This document shows positions 1-13,691 of a DNA stretch of 60,000 nt, one piece after another. The DNA is taken from NCBI RefSeq assembly GCF_964204645.1, contig NC_134033.1, positions 4,562,231 through 4,622,230 on the forward strand, read 5' to 3'. Numbering within the stretch: the stretch's first letter is position 1; each line of letters starts with the position of its first letter. The notes below the pieces were generated by a model. That model searched no databases, was not told where the DNA came from, and was given only the letters and a program-made list of their open reading frames with translations. The DNA is from Tubulanus polymorphus (Eukaryota > Nemertea > Palaeonemertea > Tubulaniformes > Tubulanidae). The translations under genes were made by a program, and so were the position numbers.

Positions 1-879
1 TCTCAGCGATGACCCTGAAATTGTCATGTTTATTTCAAGTAAAATATTTACATAAAAGGCGTTGTCTTGAAAAATCGGAAATTCTGTAAAAAAAAAAAAA
101 ACCTTAAAATAGAGAGAAACCCTGGAATAAAAGAAGCATGAAATACAGGAACATGAAATAAAGATATGAGGCATAAGTAATAAACAAACTGCTATTTCTA
201 TCTGTAGACCCAGAGACCCACAGGACCCTGACGTAAATAGCACCCCATTTACTAATTAACGCATTTTATTTAAAATTGTTTTAATATTCATGCATTTCTA
301 TAACTTACTAACTCACCGAGTAAGTTCCTAAACTAATTAAACCTATAAAACATAATTTCAGCTGTTAATGTTTTTCTAACACAGTTTATCCAATTCCGTG
401 TGTTTTATGTCTAATTCCAATGATAATCCTTGAGTCAATTTGAATCCTTGTGTTTTTGATAACAGTTTTTTTAGCACTGTTTATATAAATCCGGTAATTA
501 GTTTGATCGCGATCCCATTCCAACTAAATCCTGCACAAGAAGACTAATTCAAATTCCATTTAATTTCCAGTAACAGCTAAGTTTTTGAGAACAGTTTATC
601 TTAAATTCGTTTCAGCGCGATTCCATACATGTTCACAAGAGGTGTCTACTTTTTTTACAGGAGACAGTTTGAGCATCTCTGTCCAGACTGGTAAACCATA
701 TACCATCGGGACAAACTCTAGGTGTGAACATATAAAAGACACCCAAATGTAATAATCTGTGCGAACGACAAAAATGGTCGAACCCAATGAAGCTTCGTAT
801 TTCATATTATCTAACTATTGGGGGCACTGGTCATAATCCATCTTCGCTCTATAAACTGCGCGGCTCAACAGAAATCAAT
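1..879 (+). repeat. Left arm of a long inverted repeat (partner 57157-58066)
   Basis: Read on the complementary strand this stretch matches 57157-58066 almost throughout, with small indels. Shared landmarks are the first bases (TCTCAGCGATGACCCTGA), a block beginning TAGACCCAGAGACCC near 205 and a block ending CTGCGCGGCTC near 866. Similarity stops just after base 879. The arm starts at base 1, so it may extend beyond the window. A 69-codon minus-strand frame at 596-805 has no recognisable domain and its partner in the other arm is frame-shifted, so I do not call a gene. Confidence 0.85.
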
Positions 880-1562
880 CCATTCTGAACTGCATGAAGT
901 ATGTATCCATATAGTATGAATCAGATACTAGAAATATCTAATAGCAATTAATGATTTGATTTAAAAATTTAAAAATCAAATTTGATGATGCCGCTAACAC
1001 CAGGCCGTGCTGACAAAACATTCTCATCTGTGATCGGACGCATAATTAGTTATACTCGTCGATGATTGGCTAATTGGTACGAAATATGCATAATGTGAAC
1101 TGGATGAAACCGGTTTCGATGCGACCCGCGCGTAACGTGTGCATTTGACACATTTCACGTGACTTTTCTCATTTTCTACTGAAGGTCATTGAATCTGTAT
1201 CGTAATCTGTTCATTTCAGATATACAGTAAACCCCGAATCCTGGCTACAACAAAAATCATTTTCTGATTTCCTGATATATTTTACGACCTTTATCTCGGA
1301 CTTCGCTTACCTCGGAGCGAAGGACTGATAATAGAAGAAATGAGAACATGCGCCATCGAAATATTATCAGTGTTGTTTATGGTTTCGTGAAATTGTTTTT
1401 TCTTTCAAATTCGTGATTTCGTTGCGCGACACGTTCATTGAGAGCTATGTTTATATGGACGGGTTAAAACTGGATGCGCAGCGGACAGACACATAGCTGA
1501 TTTCAGCACAAACGATCAGTTTAATTGTGTTATACAATGTAACTTTATTGAAACAACCCATT
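880..1562. other. Non-coding stretch, nothing recognised
   Basis: No long open frame, RNA gene or repeat was recognised. It lies between the inverted-repeat arm and an inverted 7TM fragment. Rearrangement breakpoints must fall here, but I cannot place them by eye. Confidence 0.5.
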
Positions 1563-2118
1563 TTCTAGAAGACTAATTATAAATCCGAAATACGTTATCG
1601 GTATTTGCTGCATTTGTTGGCTCGTTATAGTTTCTATTATAGCGCTGTCATCGTCGTCTTACTTAGGAGACATTTTTTACGGTACAACCGGCGTTTGTTT
1701 GCCTATGAATTTACTAACAATCGACGTCAATGGCTGGCACTATTCATTCGCTATTTTTGCCTTGATTAATGCGGCCATATTGGCTTCGAAAATGACGACG
1801 TATGCTCAGATGTATAGACTCGTATCTGAAAGTAGGTCGGGCTCGGGTAGAGCCGATCCTACCGAACTGGTTTTAGCTCGAAGGAGTTGAGTTATCAATC
1901 TATGTAATCTATTTTGCTGGCTACCGATAATAATCGTTCAGTTTTGTGCCGTATTTTCGGTCGAGATACCGAACCAGGTGGCCGCTTGGCTGGCCGTTCT
2001 ATTTTTTCCGATCAACTCGTCTCTGAATCCTCTTCTTTATACAATACTAAATATCGATATGAAATCTATTCGTGAACGCAATAAACGACGATTAGGATTG
2101 ATGACATCCGGTAAATAA
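1563..2118 (+). pseudogene. Inverted fragment of the 7TM exon of the CUB/LDLa/LRR receptor family
   Basis: The plus-strand translation resembles TM4 to the C-terminus of the receptor whose intact 7TM exon is at 19216-20244 on the other strand. It starts at the sequence corresponding to IITPKYVIG and ends at the same C-terminal RERNKRRLGL motif followed by TAA at 2116-2118. The CWLPI motif of TM6 and the NPLLY motif of TM7 are visible. One in-frame TGA after ARRS (about 1888-1890) replaces a leucine codon. No 5' part is present. It is therefore a dead 3' fragment in opposite orientation to the three tandem copies, probably left by an inversion or inverted duplication. Confidence 0.85.
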
Positions 2119-3825
<1,707 letters not shown>

Positions 3826-3911
3826 TATTGATTGTAAATCGTGATTTTGATGTACTGGTAGCTTATCGATTACATGATTGCAAATGAAAGGTTTAATTTT
3901 TTCGTTCATTT

Positions 3912-4901
3912 TTATCGATATTTGCAAAATGTATTGCTAAAAATACGCCGAAACTTTGCACTTGATAGGCAATACAGAAAAAAATTTACGCACGAGTCAA
4001 CTTGTGATAAAACGGGTTTTAAAGGGCTCAGATACATGTTCCGGATGCCTACCATGATAAGAATGCGGTCAGCTATTGTTGGACTTTCACAGATAAGATA
4101 GATGATAACCGAGGACAGGGCTAACATTGTAGCCTGCATGTCACCAGTACCGACCGAGGATGACTGGGAAATCTTTTTACGTCGTGACGTTGCTTTGATT
4201 AGGATTCGGATTAATGCGATGTTAGTAATCGAGAGGAATATAAACGGCATCGCGACGATGAATGTGATGTTCATCAAACGACTGATCACCTGTCCATCGG
4301 AATGAACAGCCTGGCCGAGCATCATACGATTAAACAACGGGCAATCATTGTATACAGATTTTAGGATGATGAAATGCCAATGATACGCGTGCGTTATAAA
4401 ACAGAAACAAAACAAACCCACAACAGCGAACTTACATCTTTTTGGGGTAATTAAAGCCCTGGATTTAAGCGGGAACGACAGTTGTAACCAGCGCTCAATA
4501 CTGATCATAGCTATCAACCAGTTTCGATACATTTTACCCGTCAACTGCGCCACTGACGTGTAATACCTAGGATAAGGGGCGAGCAAAACGGGATCCAGGT
4601 AGTGATAATTTATGAAGCCGAATTTCCAAAGTCCATTCAAATCTGAAAGGTTGTAGTAACAAAAACTGAGAACGAGATAAATAGAATCAACAACAGCTAG
4701 AATACTGAGCAAGTAGTATGTAGCGACCACGCTCGAGTACATGCGTCTTAAAATGATAAAACTCAAATAGTTACAAATCAAACCAGTCGCACAGACAACT
4801 GTGCCACCGATGGCTCTGATATGTATTCGGTGTTCGGCATCATCCCAGAAACGTTGACTCAAACACTCGTGAGTTGTGGTAGATTGATTAGTTTCAGACA
4901 T
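3912..4901 (-). CDS. Rhodopsin-class (family A) peptide-type G-protein coupled receptor, single exon
   Basis: This 329-residue protein has seven hydrophobic segments, the usual size of a class A receptor. Seen directly: a short N-terminus with possible N-glycosylation sites (NQST at 5-8), the TM1 asparagine N45 in GLICNYLSF, an E136-R137-W138 motif in place of DRY at the end of TM3, P219 in TM5, a C271-E-S-P274 motif in TM6 in place of CWxP, and NFFLY (306-310) in place of NPxxY in TM7. These variants resemble the FMRFamide/myosuppressin-like expansions common in lophotrochozoans, but the ligand is unknown. The frame is intact from ATG to stop and intron-free. It would act at the plasma membrane. 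The (AT)n tract lies just downstream. The broken receptor tail at 7735-7975 appears to come from the same subfamily. Confidence 0.85.
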   Translation of the reverse strand: MSETNQSTTTHECLSQRFWDDAEHRIHIRAIGGTVVCATGLICNYLSFIILRRMYSSVVATYYLLSILAVVDSIYLVLSFCYYNLSDLNGLWKFGFINYHYLDPVLLAPYPRYYTSVAQLTGKMYRNWLIAMISIERWLQLSFPLKSRALITPKRCKFAVVGLFCFCFITHAYHWHFIILKSVYNDCPLFNRMMLGQAVHSDGQVISRLMNITFIVAMPFIFLSITNIALIRILIKATSRRKKISQSSSVGTGDMQATMLALSSVIIYLICESPTIADRILIMVGIRNMYLSPLKPVLSQVDSCVNFFLYCLSSAKFRRIFSNTFCKYR

Positions 4902-7734
4902 TGTAAAGCCGTCAATTTGGTCTCACTTATTTTCTGTAGAGTTGATCAGAGAGACTATTTACGCGTTCTACAGGTTCCATTGTTAAGTAGTTTGAAAAGG
5001 ATTGTATTCAATTAACTCCCATTGTTAAATATGCTTCTAACATGGACAATTATTTCATATCTCCCTGTCGCATTAGAGACGAACATAATAGGAAATTCGA
5101 TTTCTGTAACACATATATATGATTCAGAATAGAAAACGTATTCGAGAATATTTTAGAATTCCCTGAATGAATGAATTGGACTTGCACGGTATCGATATGC
5201 ACTAGACATAATGTGTACATATACATCGAGGGATTTTGACACAATGAAGTACCCCCTCCAGCAAAATATAGGATGGATGTGTACACAGTACTTTGAAGGT
5301 TTTTAGCCAGAATTAGGATCGTACAGAAGATTTCTCTCAATTAAGTCAGATCTTTTGGGACGTAAAAATATGTCTTGAGTGACATCCGAGTTGGATGTCA
5401 CAAACAATATTTCAAACAAACATCAAAGTTGAACGGTTATCCGACTCGGGCACTGTCGACTGTACAAGGAATGATTAATTGGGGCGTTCTGTCCAATCGG
5501 TAGGAAATGCTATTGTTATCTTCGTGATAACTTTTTTCACATTTTTTAAACTTAAAAATAATTTTCCTATAGAATTCGACTACTGATATGTCTCAAACGC
5601 ATTACCGAAACGGCGAAAATGTCAATTTGTCTGAACACGTAGCTCCACTTAATGAAATGTCCTTATTATGACTTCGCAAATTTGCAAAACACTGATGCAA
5701 ACAAAGCGCTTTTTATAAACGGTTCCGGGTACTGTTGTAGTAATCGTCCACCAAATCAATTTATTTTCCAAAATTCATCATGAACTTGTCATGGCTTTAG
5801 GTTGAAAAACTTGCTTTTCTTGTTGATTTACGTTTAGGTTTGAATTTCAATGTCTGTGTAATCTAATGAATATGTTATTTTATTGGGTATCTGTTAATAA
5901 TTGATAATCTAGTGATTCAGGTGATATTTATTTATATCGTAATGTCTACTGTGCCGCAGTATAATTTTCTTTTACAGTTAAATCTTTAATCACCGTAACA
6001 GCGCGTATTATTGAAGCGAGTTTACGTCATTGTTACGATATCATATGATTGAAAATGAATTGATACCGTATCTGGATTCAGATATTCTTACTAAATTACT
6101 AAATATTACCGTTTATTGTTTTAAACTAATTTACCCACAGGGAATGTTCCCTTTTAGATATGATCACAACTTTTGTTTTGATTAACATGAATGTATTATG
6201 TGGTAAAGCACGTGGTATGTTCTAAGGTTGTCGTGGTATATGTGTTGATAAGGGCAATAAGACTATACGAGTTTGAACATTTTTCATTTCCCTATCGAAG
6301 AAAATGAACAAACACTGTTGGAATGAGTAGGTATCGGCGTAAACTGCATCCTTGCTACTTCCCTGAATGTTTTAGGTGTAACGGTATGATGGACTGTTTA
6401 TGGCTAGCAGATTCACACTCTAAAATATTTCTATTTCGACGTTTCCTTTATGTTCAACGTAGAATTGTATTATTAATGAGAAAATCTGTTCGATATACCG
6501 GTATTTGAACACTTAACACAATCAACTATCCTGACAAATTACGAGTGAATTGGGTTGGGTTTGTGAGTATTGTCCATTGATTTATGTCAAGAATGATTTG
6601 TGACTTCAGATAGATATATGACGAATGACGAATAGAAATCACAAATAAATCTCTTTATTTTTCTATCAGTTTAGATTAGTTTTCCATATGTGAGGAAAGA
6701 TTTCGTCGAAACACAACACAGTTCATCATCATGGCGTTAATCGTGAATTCAACTGAGTTACATTGTCCTCGTGTCTGTGGCGAACAAGTCTGCAAGTTTC
6801 CGCACCCTTTCATTAGTTATTCTGCTTATCTTGTTCAAATATGAATAAAGTGTCGACAAGATGTTATAATATCTAGTGAAGGATAGCCCAATCGAAAGCA
6901 AGAATGCTTGTTTGGAGCATTGGGCTACCTTAAAAACACACACAATCACACATCATTCATTCCCCTCGCATACAGATTCATACAACAAATAACATTAGAT
7001 CAAAGGCGGATGGATGTAAAATGTAACAATTACAAGCAGATTACAATCAACAAATAAACTAGTTTTATGATTGACGCATCCGCATCATATTATTGAAAAT
7101 CAAGGGAATTTAGAATCCTGTTCAACGGCCAACACGGTTTTATAAAAAGAAGGTCTACAAACAGTCAATCTGGCCTACTTTATTTAAACCATGGGTGACT
7201 AGAACAGATGCTTTGACCCTGGAAAATCGACTGATAGGCCTATAGTATTTACGGATTACAGCATTTGAAATAGCATTTGATAAGTTACTACATCAGCGAT
7301 TACTAAACAAGCTATTAGGATAATCATCATTGTCTCGTGTGGGCAGACATATCAAATTTTGAGGGACATACTTCTTTTCAAGGTAGTCTAGTTCGTATTC
7401 ACAATTTGACTATATTCGAGTATATTGCGGCGTTGCCAATATACTTCGGGTTATAATTCCTGTCGGCGACGTCTAACTTTTTACGCACAAAGATACGATG
7501 TAGCTCACCACAGTTACATTTTCGGTCATCGGTTCATCTATCCATTAATTCTGGACGATGAACAATTTGATTTTTTTTTCTTAAATGGCTCATAGAATTT
7601 AGTCGAAACGTCTCTTAGTTTTTCTTCTTACTATGGGTGGGTTTATCAACTAACAGTTTGCTGAGTTAGCCTATAGATAGTATTGCTTTGGTCCGATCCT
7701 TTCAGGAAATGACAGAAATTGTTTTTTTCAGATG
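4902..7734. other. 2.8-kb intergenic stretch, no supported gene
   Basis: Only short unsupported frames (up to 96 codons) occur. None has a recognisable domain, start context or paralogue in the window. Low-complexity and A+T-rich patches are scattered through it. It separates the intact GPCR gene from the truncated receptor copy 1. Confidence 0.5.
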
Positions 7735-7975
7735 CTATTTAGAATCAAACAGATAGTTTATCAGTAAAATCTGTTTAACTGTTTTTCTAAAGGCACCGTT
7801 TGTCGCGCAGTAGACGAAAAAATTAGCGGAAGAGTCTAAAACGCTGAGCAGTATCCCTACTTTACGCATGACCAATAGTTCATCCTCAGATAGATCGTGA
7901 CGTAATCCGAAATGCGTTTCGAAGAAATATAGCAGACGGTCTAGCGATGCGGGAATTTCACAGATAAAGAATTCG
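7735..7975 (-). pseudogene. 3' fragment (TM6-TM7-tail) of a peptide-type GPCR joined to receptor copy 1
   Basis: The minus strand encodes about 80 residues ending at a TAG (7735-7737). They comprise a TM6-like segment with FFICEIPASLDR, a loop, and a TM7-like segment with LDSSANFFVYC followed by an FRK start of helix 8. This matches the layout of the end of the GPCR at 3912-4901 (CESP then NFFLY) but in a different paralogue. Nothing upstream of TM6 is present. At about 7975 the sequence switches to exon 2 of the CUB receptor copy 1, in a different reading frame. It is a breakpoint relic and not a functional fusion. Confidence 0.75.
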
Positions 7976-9068
7976 GTAACGACTCGTGTAAAGTGTATTG
8001 TATTTGGAAGGTTGGAATATTATTCTTTACTTCAAAACGCAGAGTATTATCTATTAAAGTATAAAAAATAAGTCCACGAACCGCGTTATTTTCACATATT
8101 AAGGTTTCGTGTTGGGTCCTAATAATTTTGAACAGTTTTCCATTTTGGAAGAGGTTGTAGTCTATCAGCTGTATCAAAATGATCGGATCATTCTCACCCG
8201 CGTTGTTTGTTTCGCATGAAACTGATCCAATAAATTTGATAATAAATCTGTTATATTGAAATATATTTTGCTGTATCGGGTTTTTAAATTCATAGGAAAT
8301 ATATTTCGATGTACTTCCTGCCCGACCCGGGTAGTTCGGTGACTGCACGAGTCCACATTTATCTTTAGTAGTAACTGGAATAAATGAACTGTCAAATCCA
8401 AAACTATCCGCTTTTTTCACCCCTAGACATTCACGACGTAGTTTAACTATTAGTGGTCGCCGCCAGAAAACAAACCCACCTGTGAAATCTACAGTGTTTA
8501 ATACGAGACTGTTATTAAGAAACTGATTACTCAAACTCAGAGTCTGATCACATGACAATGACATCTTGAGAAAACATCGGTCAATTTGATATTCGTGTTC
8601 TGATGATATGTGAATATTTTTCAAGCGAAGGCGTCGATTTTCAGGTGTAATCACGAGACATTGTGACGTCATATTGATCTGACGTTCTTCTTCCTGTAGA
8701 ACATAACCATCACAATCAGTAGCAGCAAATTTAAGATATGATCTGGAAGGACGATCAACTGTTAACTGATTGTTATAGTAATAAGCGTATGCTACTACAG
8801 TAACCGGTCCACCTGATGTAATCAGGCTGACGACAGATCGACCGTAGTATGAACCAGGACAATACGGACCATAGCGTCTAGCTGTGAAATTACTACCATC
8901 AAATATATAAAAACCAGCTCGATCACCGTTTTCTCATAGCACTGTTAGTTTCAACTGTTCTTCATAGATGTTCACTTTCCAGTTAAGTTGTAATGTAGTT
9001 ACACGATACAATGTATTCTTTGATCTCGGGAACAATCGATTAGCTGATGTTGGGTTTGTGAGTGAATG
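7976..9068 (-). pseudogene. Receptor copy 1, exon 2 (CUB-like region), 3'-truncated
   Basis: The acceptor is read as CTTATACTTCAG before 9068, as in copy 3. The encoded region includes the equivalent of APTDCDGYVLQ, then a second CUB-like segment with CGLVQSPNYPG, and it ends at ESLP just before the C-type lectin domain seen in the other copies. The TGA at 8934-8936 interrupts it. The open part is 7941-8672, whose last eight codons already lie in the foreign GPCR fragment. Confidence 0.8.
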
Positions 9069-9381
9069 CTGAAGTATAAGAAAATTGATTAAAAAATTGA
9101 ACGTTTACAATACGACAATTTCAAACTCTGTACGACCTCGATATTTTGATAATAGTTCAAAATGTTTCAATTAAATCTTAACTTAAATTCTTTCACAAAT
9201 CATCATAATTACTCTGCGTTGAGACGTGCGTCCAAAAATATTGAAATTTTGGTCACACATAACGTTGTTATTCCAAGTTTCTCGGAACAGTATCACTGGT
9301 AAATATCGCCATCAAAATCATAGACTTTTACAGTGATTCTATTACACAAACCTAATTTACAAATCACTCTAATAAACTTAC

Positions 9382-10252
9382 CAATAACGTTGCCTTGTTG
9401 ATGTAGACGTCTGATATTGTGATTGATTTCACTTCAAACTCTATTTCCAAATTCGATCTTAAAAAATCCGATGTCGTTAAAACGCACAGAATCACGAGAA
9501 ATCCGTCTGATTTTACACTCTGAGATTTAAGATGGTTAAAACTGAGTAAAACATCAGTTCTCACAATACGTAACCCTTCCTGTTTATAAACACCAACGAC
9601 ACCTGGTGACGAGACGAGATCATGTGTCCAGTTGAAGACGACGAACTGCAGAACATCGACTGTGATAGACCAGCAGTATAAGTGTTTAGACTGAGTTACT
9701 ATATGTGGTATTCCATCAATTGTAGTGAGCAGTCCTGATTTATTATAGACTTGAATTAACGGGTTAGAGATGTTCCAATCTGATATTTTGTAAACTTGCA
9801 CGAGTAACTTCGACTTCCAACTTCTTTCAATTTCAATACGTGCTTTATTAGTTTTAGTATAAAACGATGAAGGTGGATGTCCGGTTTGTTCTCGTATAAG
9901 AGTTATAGGTTCACTGGTGCTGTTCCGTCCGTCGTAAATTTGAGGACGAGTTTTCATTGGATCCTCAACTGGTCTTAATCTGAAATCTATCTGTATAAAC
10001 GTTAAATTCATTGCAAACCCGTCTGGCATCCCGATCCATTCTAACAACAATTTACATCGAGAGGTAGAAATCATGAATTCATAACCTGTTTGAGTTGGTG
10101 ATTCTTTTACTGCACGTTTATGACATTTATGTACGATTTTCAAGCGACTCTGTTCTTCAAAACGATATATGATATAAACCCGACTACCTCGCGCTCCATC
10201 GACGTTACTCCTAAACAACAACGCAATCAAATCGTTACTGCGGATATCTAGT
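9382..10252 (-). pseudogene. Receptor copy 1, 3' part of exon 1 (CUB-like domains)
   Basis: The frame corresponds to the C-terminal two thirds of exon 1 of copies 2 and 3 (from ISLLFRSNVDGARGS onward). It ends at a donor read as GTAAG beside 9381. It is intact here, with substitutions relative to the other copies, but is separated from its signal-peptide part by the LINE. The LINE target duplication CTAGT is at 10248-10252. Confidence 0.85.
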
Positions 10253-13200
10253 CTTTAATGCATATACTAAAGAGTTACCGGATTACGTTGTGCATGATGA
10301 AAATTTGATTAATATTCTAGCTATAAATGAGATATTCCATGAATCTGCTAATAGTCTAGCTGTAATGATAAATGGTGGTTTTTTAAGCAGAAAAAATAAG
10401 GACAAATACGTGAATAACTGGGGTTATCGATTATTAGAGCTGTGTAGAAATCATAATATATTTGTAGCAAATGGAAGATTAGGAAAAGATCAGGGCGTTG
10501 GAGAATTTACTTGTGTAAAGGGCGTAAATCATCATGTTGTGGATTATATTTTAATGTCAGCTGAACTTTTCACGAAATGCTCTGATTTTAATGTTATGGA
10601 CTTTGACCGTATACTGTCCGATGTTCATTGTGCTATTTATTGTACTCTAGCCTCAGATTGTAATATTGAAAGGAATGAGTTTCTACCACCCAGAGAGAAG
10701 GGCAAAATCCGGTGGTCAAAAGATAAAGAGGGTCTCTTTAGGAATGCTATTGACCAACAGAAATTAAGTCAGTTAAATCTTGATCTAAACGATAACAAAA
10801 TAAATTGTGAAACTGCGAATAATATTTTAACGGAGACATTGATTGGAGCTTCCGAACGTACAATGGGTAGAAAAAAGATTGTTTCAAAAAATAATCGTAA
10901 AAAGCCGTTTTTATCTGACCCTGAAGTTTTAAAACACCGAAAATGTTATAGGCGAGCAAGAAAGAGCTGTAAAAGACACCCAACACCACAACGAAGAACA
11001 CACATGAATTTGGCTTATAGGAAATACAATTTGGCTATTAAAAAAGTGAAACAAAAATACCTTTTGGATCAAAATAACCTTTTGAAAAAACTGTCGAAAA
11101 CCGATCCAAGAGCTTATTGGAAGTTTTTTTCTAAAGCCAAACAAAATGTTTGTAAAGCCTCCCTATCTGACCTTTTTCATCATTTTTCAAAACTAAATCA
11201 AATACCAACAGACGACGACGATGATAGTAATTATTTTGATGTAAATAACTTTATCGATGTTGACAATGACGACGCCCTCAATCGAGTCATTACGGAATCG
11301 GAAATTTCTAAATGTATAAAGAAACTTAAGAATAACAAGGCACCTGGATGTGACGAGATACTGAACGAATTCCTTAAAACCTCTGAAGATATAATAATGC
11401 CCACTTTAGTCAATCTCTTTAATAAGGTCCTGGAAACTGGGATTATCCCTGAGAACTGGACAATTGGTAAAGTTACACCTATTTTTAAGAACAAAGGCGA
11501 GCCACGTGATCCGGACAATTATCGGGGAATCACATTACTGAGTTGTATTAGTAAGTTATTCACAAGTATATTAAACGATCGTCTCCATGAATTCCTTGAA
11601 TCAAATGAACTCCTGAATAGAAATCAAGCCGGATTTCGAAAAAATCATAGCATTTTGGATCACATTTTCACCCTTCACTCAGTAATTGACACCCTTTTTA
11701 GTAAGAAGCGAAAGCTCTATTGTATTTTTATTGACTACCAAAAGGCATTTGATACAATATGGCGAAAGGCACTGTGCCACAAACTTATCTCAACAGGTAT
11801 CACCGGAAATATCCTAAACGTAATTCATAATATGTATAAACATATCAAATCCATGGTTCACGTGCAGGGTCAATCCTCAGGTTGTTTTCTTAGTAACATA
11901 GGATTGAGACAAGGGGAAAAATTTATCGCCAGTGCTTTTTTCTATATTTGTCAATGACCTTGAGGCTCCATTAATTGAAAGAGGTTGTCAAGGGATTTCA
12001 TCTCCCTTCGAAAACGAAGATCTATGGGTTCAGCTACTAGTTCTGCTGTACGCAGATGATACGATCTTATTGGCCGATAGTGCAAGTGCACTTCAGAAAA
12101 ACCTCGATATGTTGGTCGCTTATTGTAAAAGGTGGAAATTAGTAATCAATATTAGTAAAACTAAAGCCATTGTATTCAAAAAAGGAAGTCTATTAGACAA
12201 CCCGTATTTAATATCGATGGAGTATTAATCGAAACTGTATCTGAATTTAAATATTTAGGTGTGCTTTTTAATTATACAGGAAACTTTGCAAAATGTAAAA
12301 AGCTGATTTGTGAACACGCAAAGAAGGCGCTTATATTTGTTCTTAAGAAAGTTCAACATTTTTCTCTTGACTTTGATACTGCTTTCCAAGTCTTTGACGC
12401 AATGGTTGGATCGATTTTAACATTTGGTTGTGAGGTGTGGGGCTTTGGAAATTTTGATGTTATTGAAAAAATTCATTTAACATTTTGTAAATATCTGCTA
12501 AGCCTCAAGAGGTCAACACCAAATTTGATGATATACGGTGAGACAGGAAGGTTTCCATTTGAAATTCGTATCAAAGTTCGTATGGTAAAATTTTGGGGAC
12601 ACTTGATCCTGCATGAAGAGACATACTCTGGTAAAATGTACCGCATTCTTTATAATAGTCATTTAAATGGTTCGCAAAGTAAATGGATATCCTGTATCAA
12701 ATCAATCTTACAGAATTGTGGTCTTGGTAATATATGGTTGGAACAAACTTTTCCGAATATTCCCTACCTTGGGGAACTCGTAAAACTTAGATTAGAAGAT
12801 CAATTTAAACAGACACGGCATGGATCGATGGTACTATCCTCTAAATTAGATACGTATAGAATATTTAAAACTGATTGGGGACAAGAAAAATATCTTTCAT
12901 CACTACCACGAAGTTTAAGAATCTCACTATGTAGATTTAAATGTTCCAACCATAAATTACCAATAGAGACTGGTAGATATGAAAACAAACCACGGAACGA
13001 ACGAGTTTGTAATAAATGTAACGAGAATACTATTGGGGACGAATATCATTTCATACTGAAGTGCGAATTTTTCAACGCTTTTAGAATTTTGTATATACCT
13101 AACAGATATAGAATTGGCGCAAATCATTATAAATTCAAGCAATTGCTCAGTAATGAAAACCTGTATTACAGTCTATCTAAATACATTACGACTGCTACAC

Positions 13201-13330
13201 GGTTGTTATAGCTAGGGCTATTAATATGTATAAATTTGCCAGCTTTTATATTTATACTATTCATACTATTTTGTTATGCTCGGAAAAATTGTATATCTTT
13301 TTTGGAGCAATAAACTAAACTAAACTAAAA
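10253..13330 (+). mobile_element. 5'-truncated non-LTR retrotransposon (LINE) in exon 1 of receptor copy 1
   Basis: The insertion is bounded by CTAGT at 10248-10252 and 13331-13335, and the empty site can be read from copies 2 and 3. It is 3078 bp long, opposite in strand to the host gene. It ends in a pentanucleotide tail (TAAAC repeated, from about 13311) and has no long poly-A. The coding region begins inside the endonuclease domain, so the element is 5'-truncated, as is usual for target-primed reverse transcription. I place it in the broad Jockey/CR1/I group from the reverse-transcriptase layout and the C-terminal Cys/His motif. The clade is not determined. Confidence 0.9.
10290..13211 (+). 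pseudogene. LINE ORF2 remnant: endonuclease end, reverse transcriptase, C-terminal Cys/His motif
   Basis: Three frames follow one another: 10290-11957, 11932-12228 and 12261-13211. The first holds the end of an apurinic-type endonuclease (SDVHCAIY near the expected final SDH motif) and then reverse-transcriptase motifs, including NYRGITLLS, NQAGFRKNHS and IDYQKAFDT. The second carries the catalytic YADD box (LLYADDTILLAD). The third has a C-terminal CNKCNEN...DEYHFILKC zinc-knuckle-like motif typical of several animal LINE clades. At least two frameshifts (near 11930 and 12225) separate them, so the copy cannot encode an active enzyme. Confidence 0.9.
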
Positions 13331-13335
13331 CTAGT

Positions 13336-13691
13336 CGTTTTCTTCCGGTAGCGCAGAGTTTGTTGTCGGACTCACCGACGAGAAGGTAGTTTTCGTTACA
13401 GAATATCGACGGCTCGATGTCGTAGTAAACTTGAACGAGAAAACTTCCCGGTAAAGAGCTGTTGACGAACCAACGACATTCAACACCGCGCACTAACGAC
13501 GGATAGTTCGGTGAAACGATGTAACCAGACGTAGAATCGACGGAGTATTGAGTGTTGTTACAAGATGAACTGACTGTAACAGACGCGGCTTCCTCGACAG
13601 AGTTTGCGCGATCAGCCCGCGTTAATATACAGTCTCCGCAAGCGATCAGTAAAACTACGAACAACGCTTTCATTCGCTGCATATTGAACAC
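13336..13691 (-). pseudogene. Receptor copy 1, 5' part of exon 1 (signal peptide and start of CUB1)
   Basis: It begins at ATG (13689-13691). The first residues, MFNMQRMKALFVVLLIACGD, form a signal peptide. The CUB hallmark SGYIVSPNYPSL and the cysteine pair of the domain follow. The sequence is nearly identical to copies 2 and 3 until ATGRK, where the LINE interrupts it. Confidence 0.85.

Larger units (their letters stand above)
7976..13691 (-). pseudogene. Receptor copy 1: truncated, LINE-disrupted CUB-domain 7TM receptor gene
   Basis: Comparison with copies 2 and 3 shows exon 1 (13691 down to 9382, split by a LINE) and the first part of exon 2 (9068 down to 7976). The lectin, LDLa, LRR and 7TM exons are missing. 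Lesions: the LINE at 10253-13330 within exon 1, an in-frame TGA at 8934-8936 where copy 2 has a serine codon (the nearby cysteine codon is also lost), and an abrupt end at about 7975 joined to another GPCR fragment. The remaining sequence is very similar to copies 2 and 3, so the duplication is fairly recent. The same product as copy 2 would be expected had it been complete. It cannot make a receptor. Confidence 0.85.

Noticed and set aside
596-805. Small gene in the left inverted-repeat arm, with a counterpart at 57226-57426
   Set aside because: The two arms give different frames for the same DNA, so coding is not conserved.
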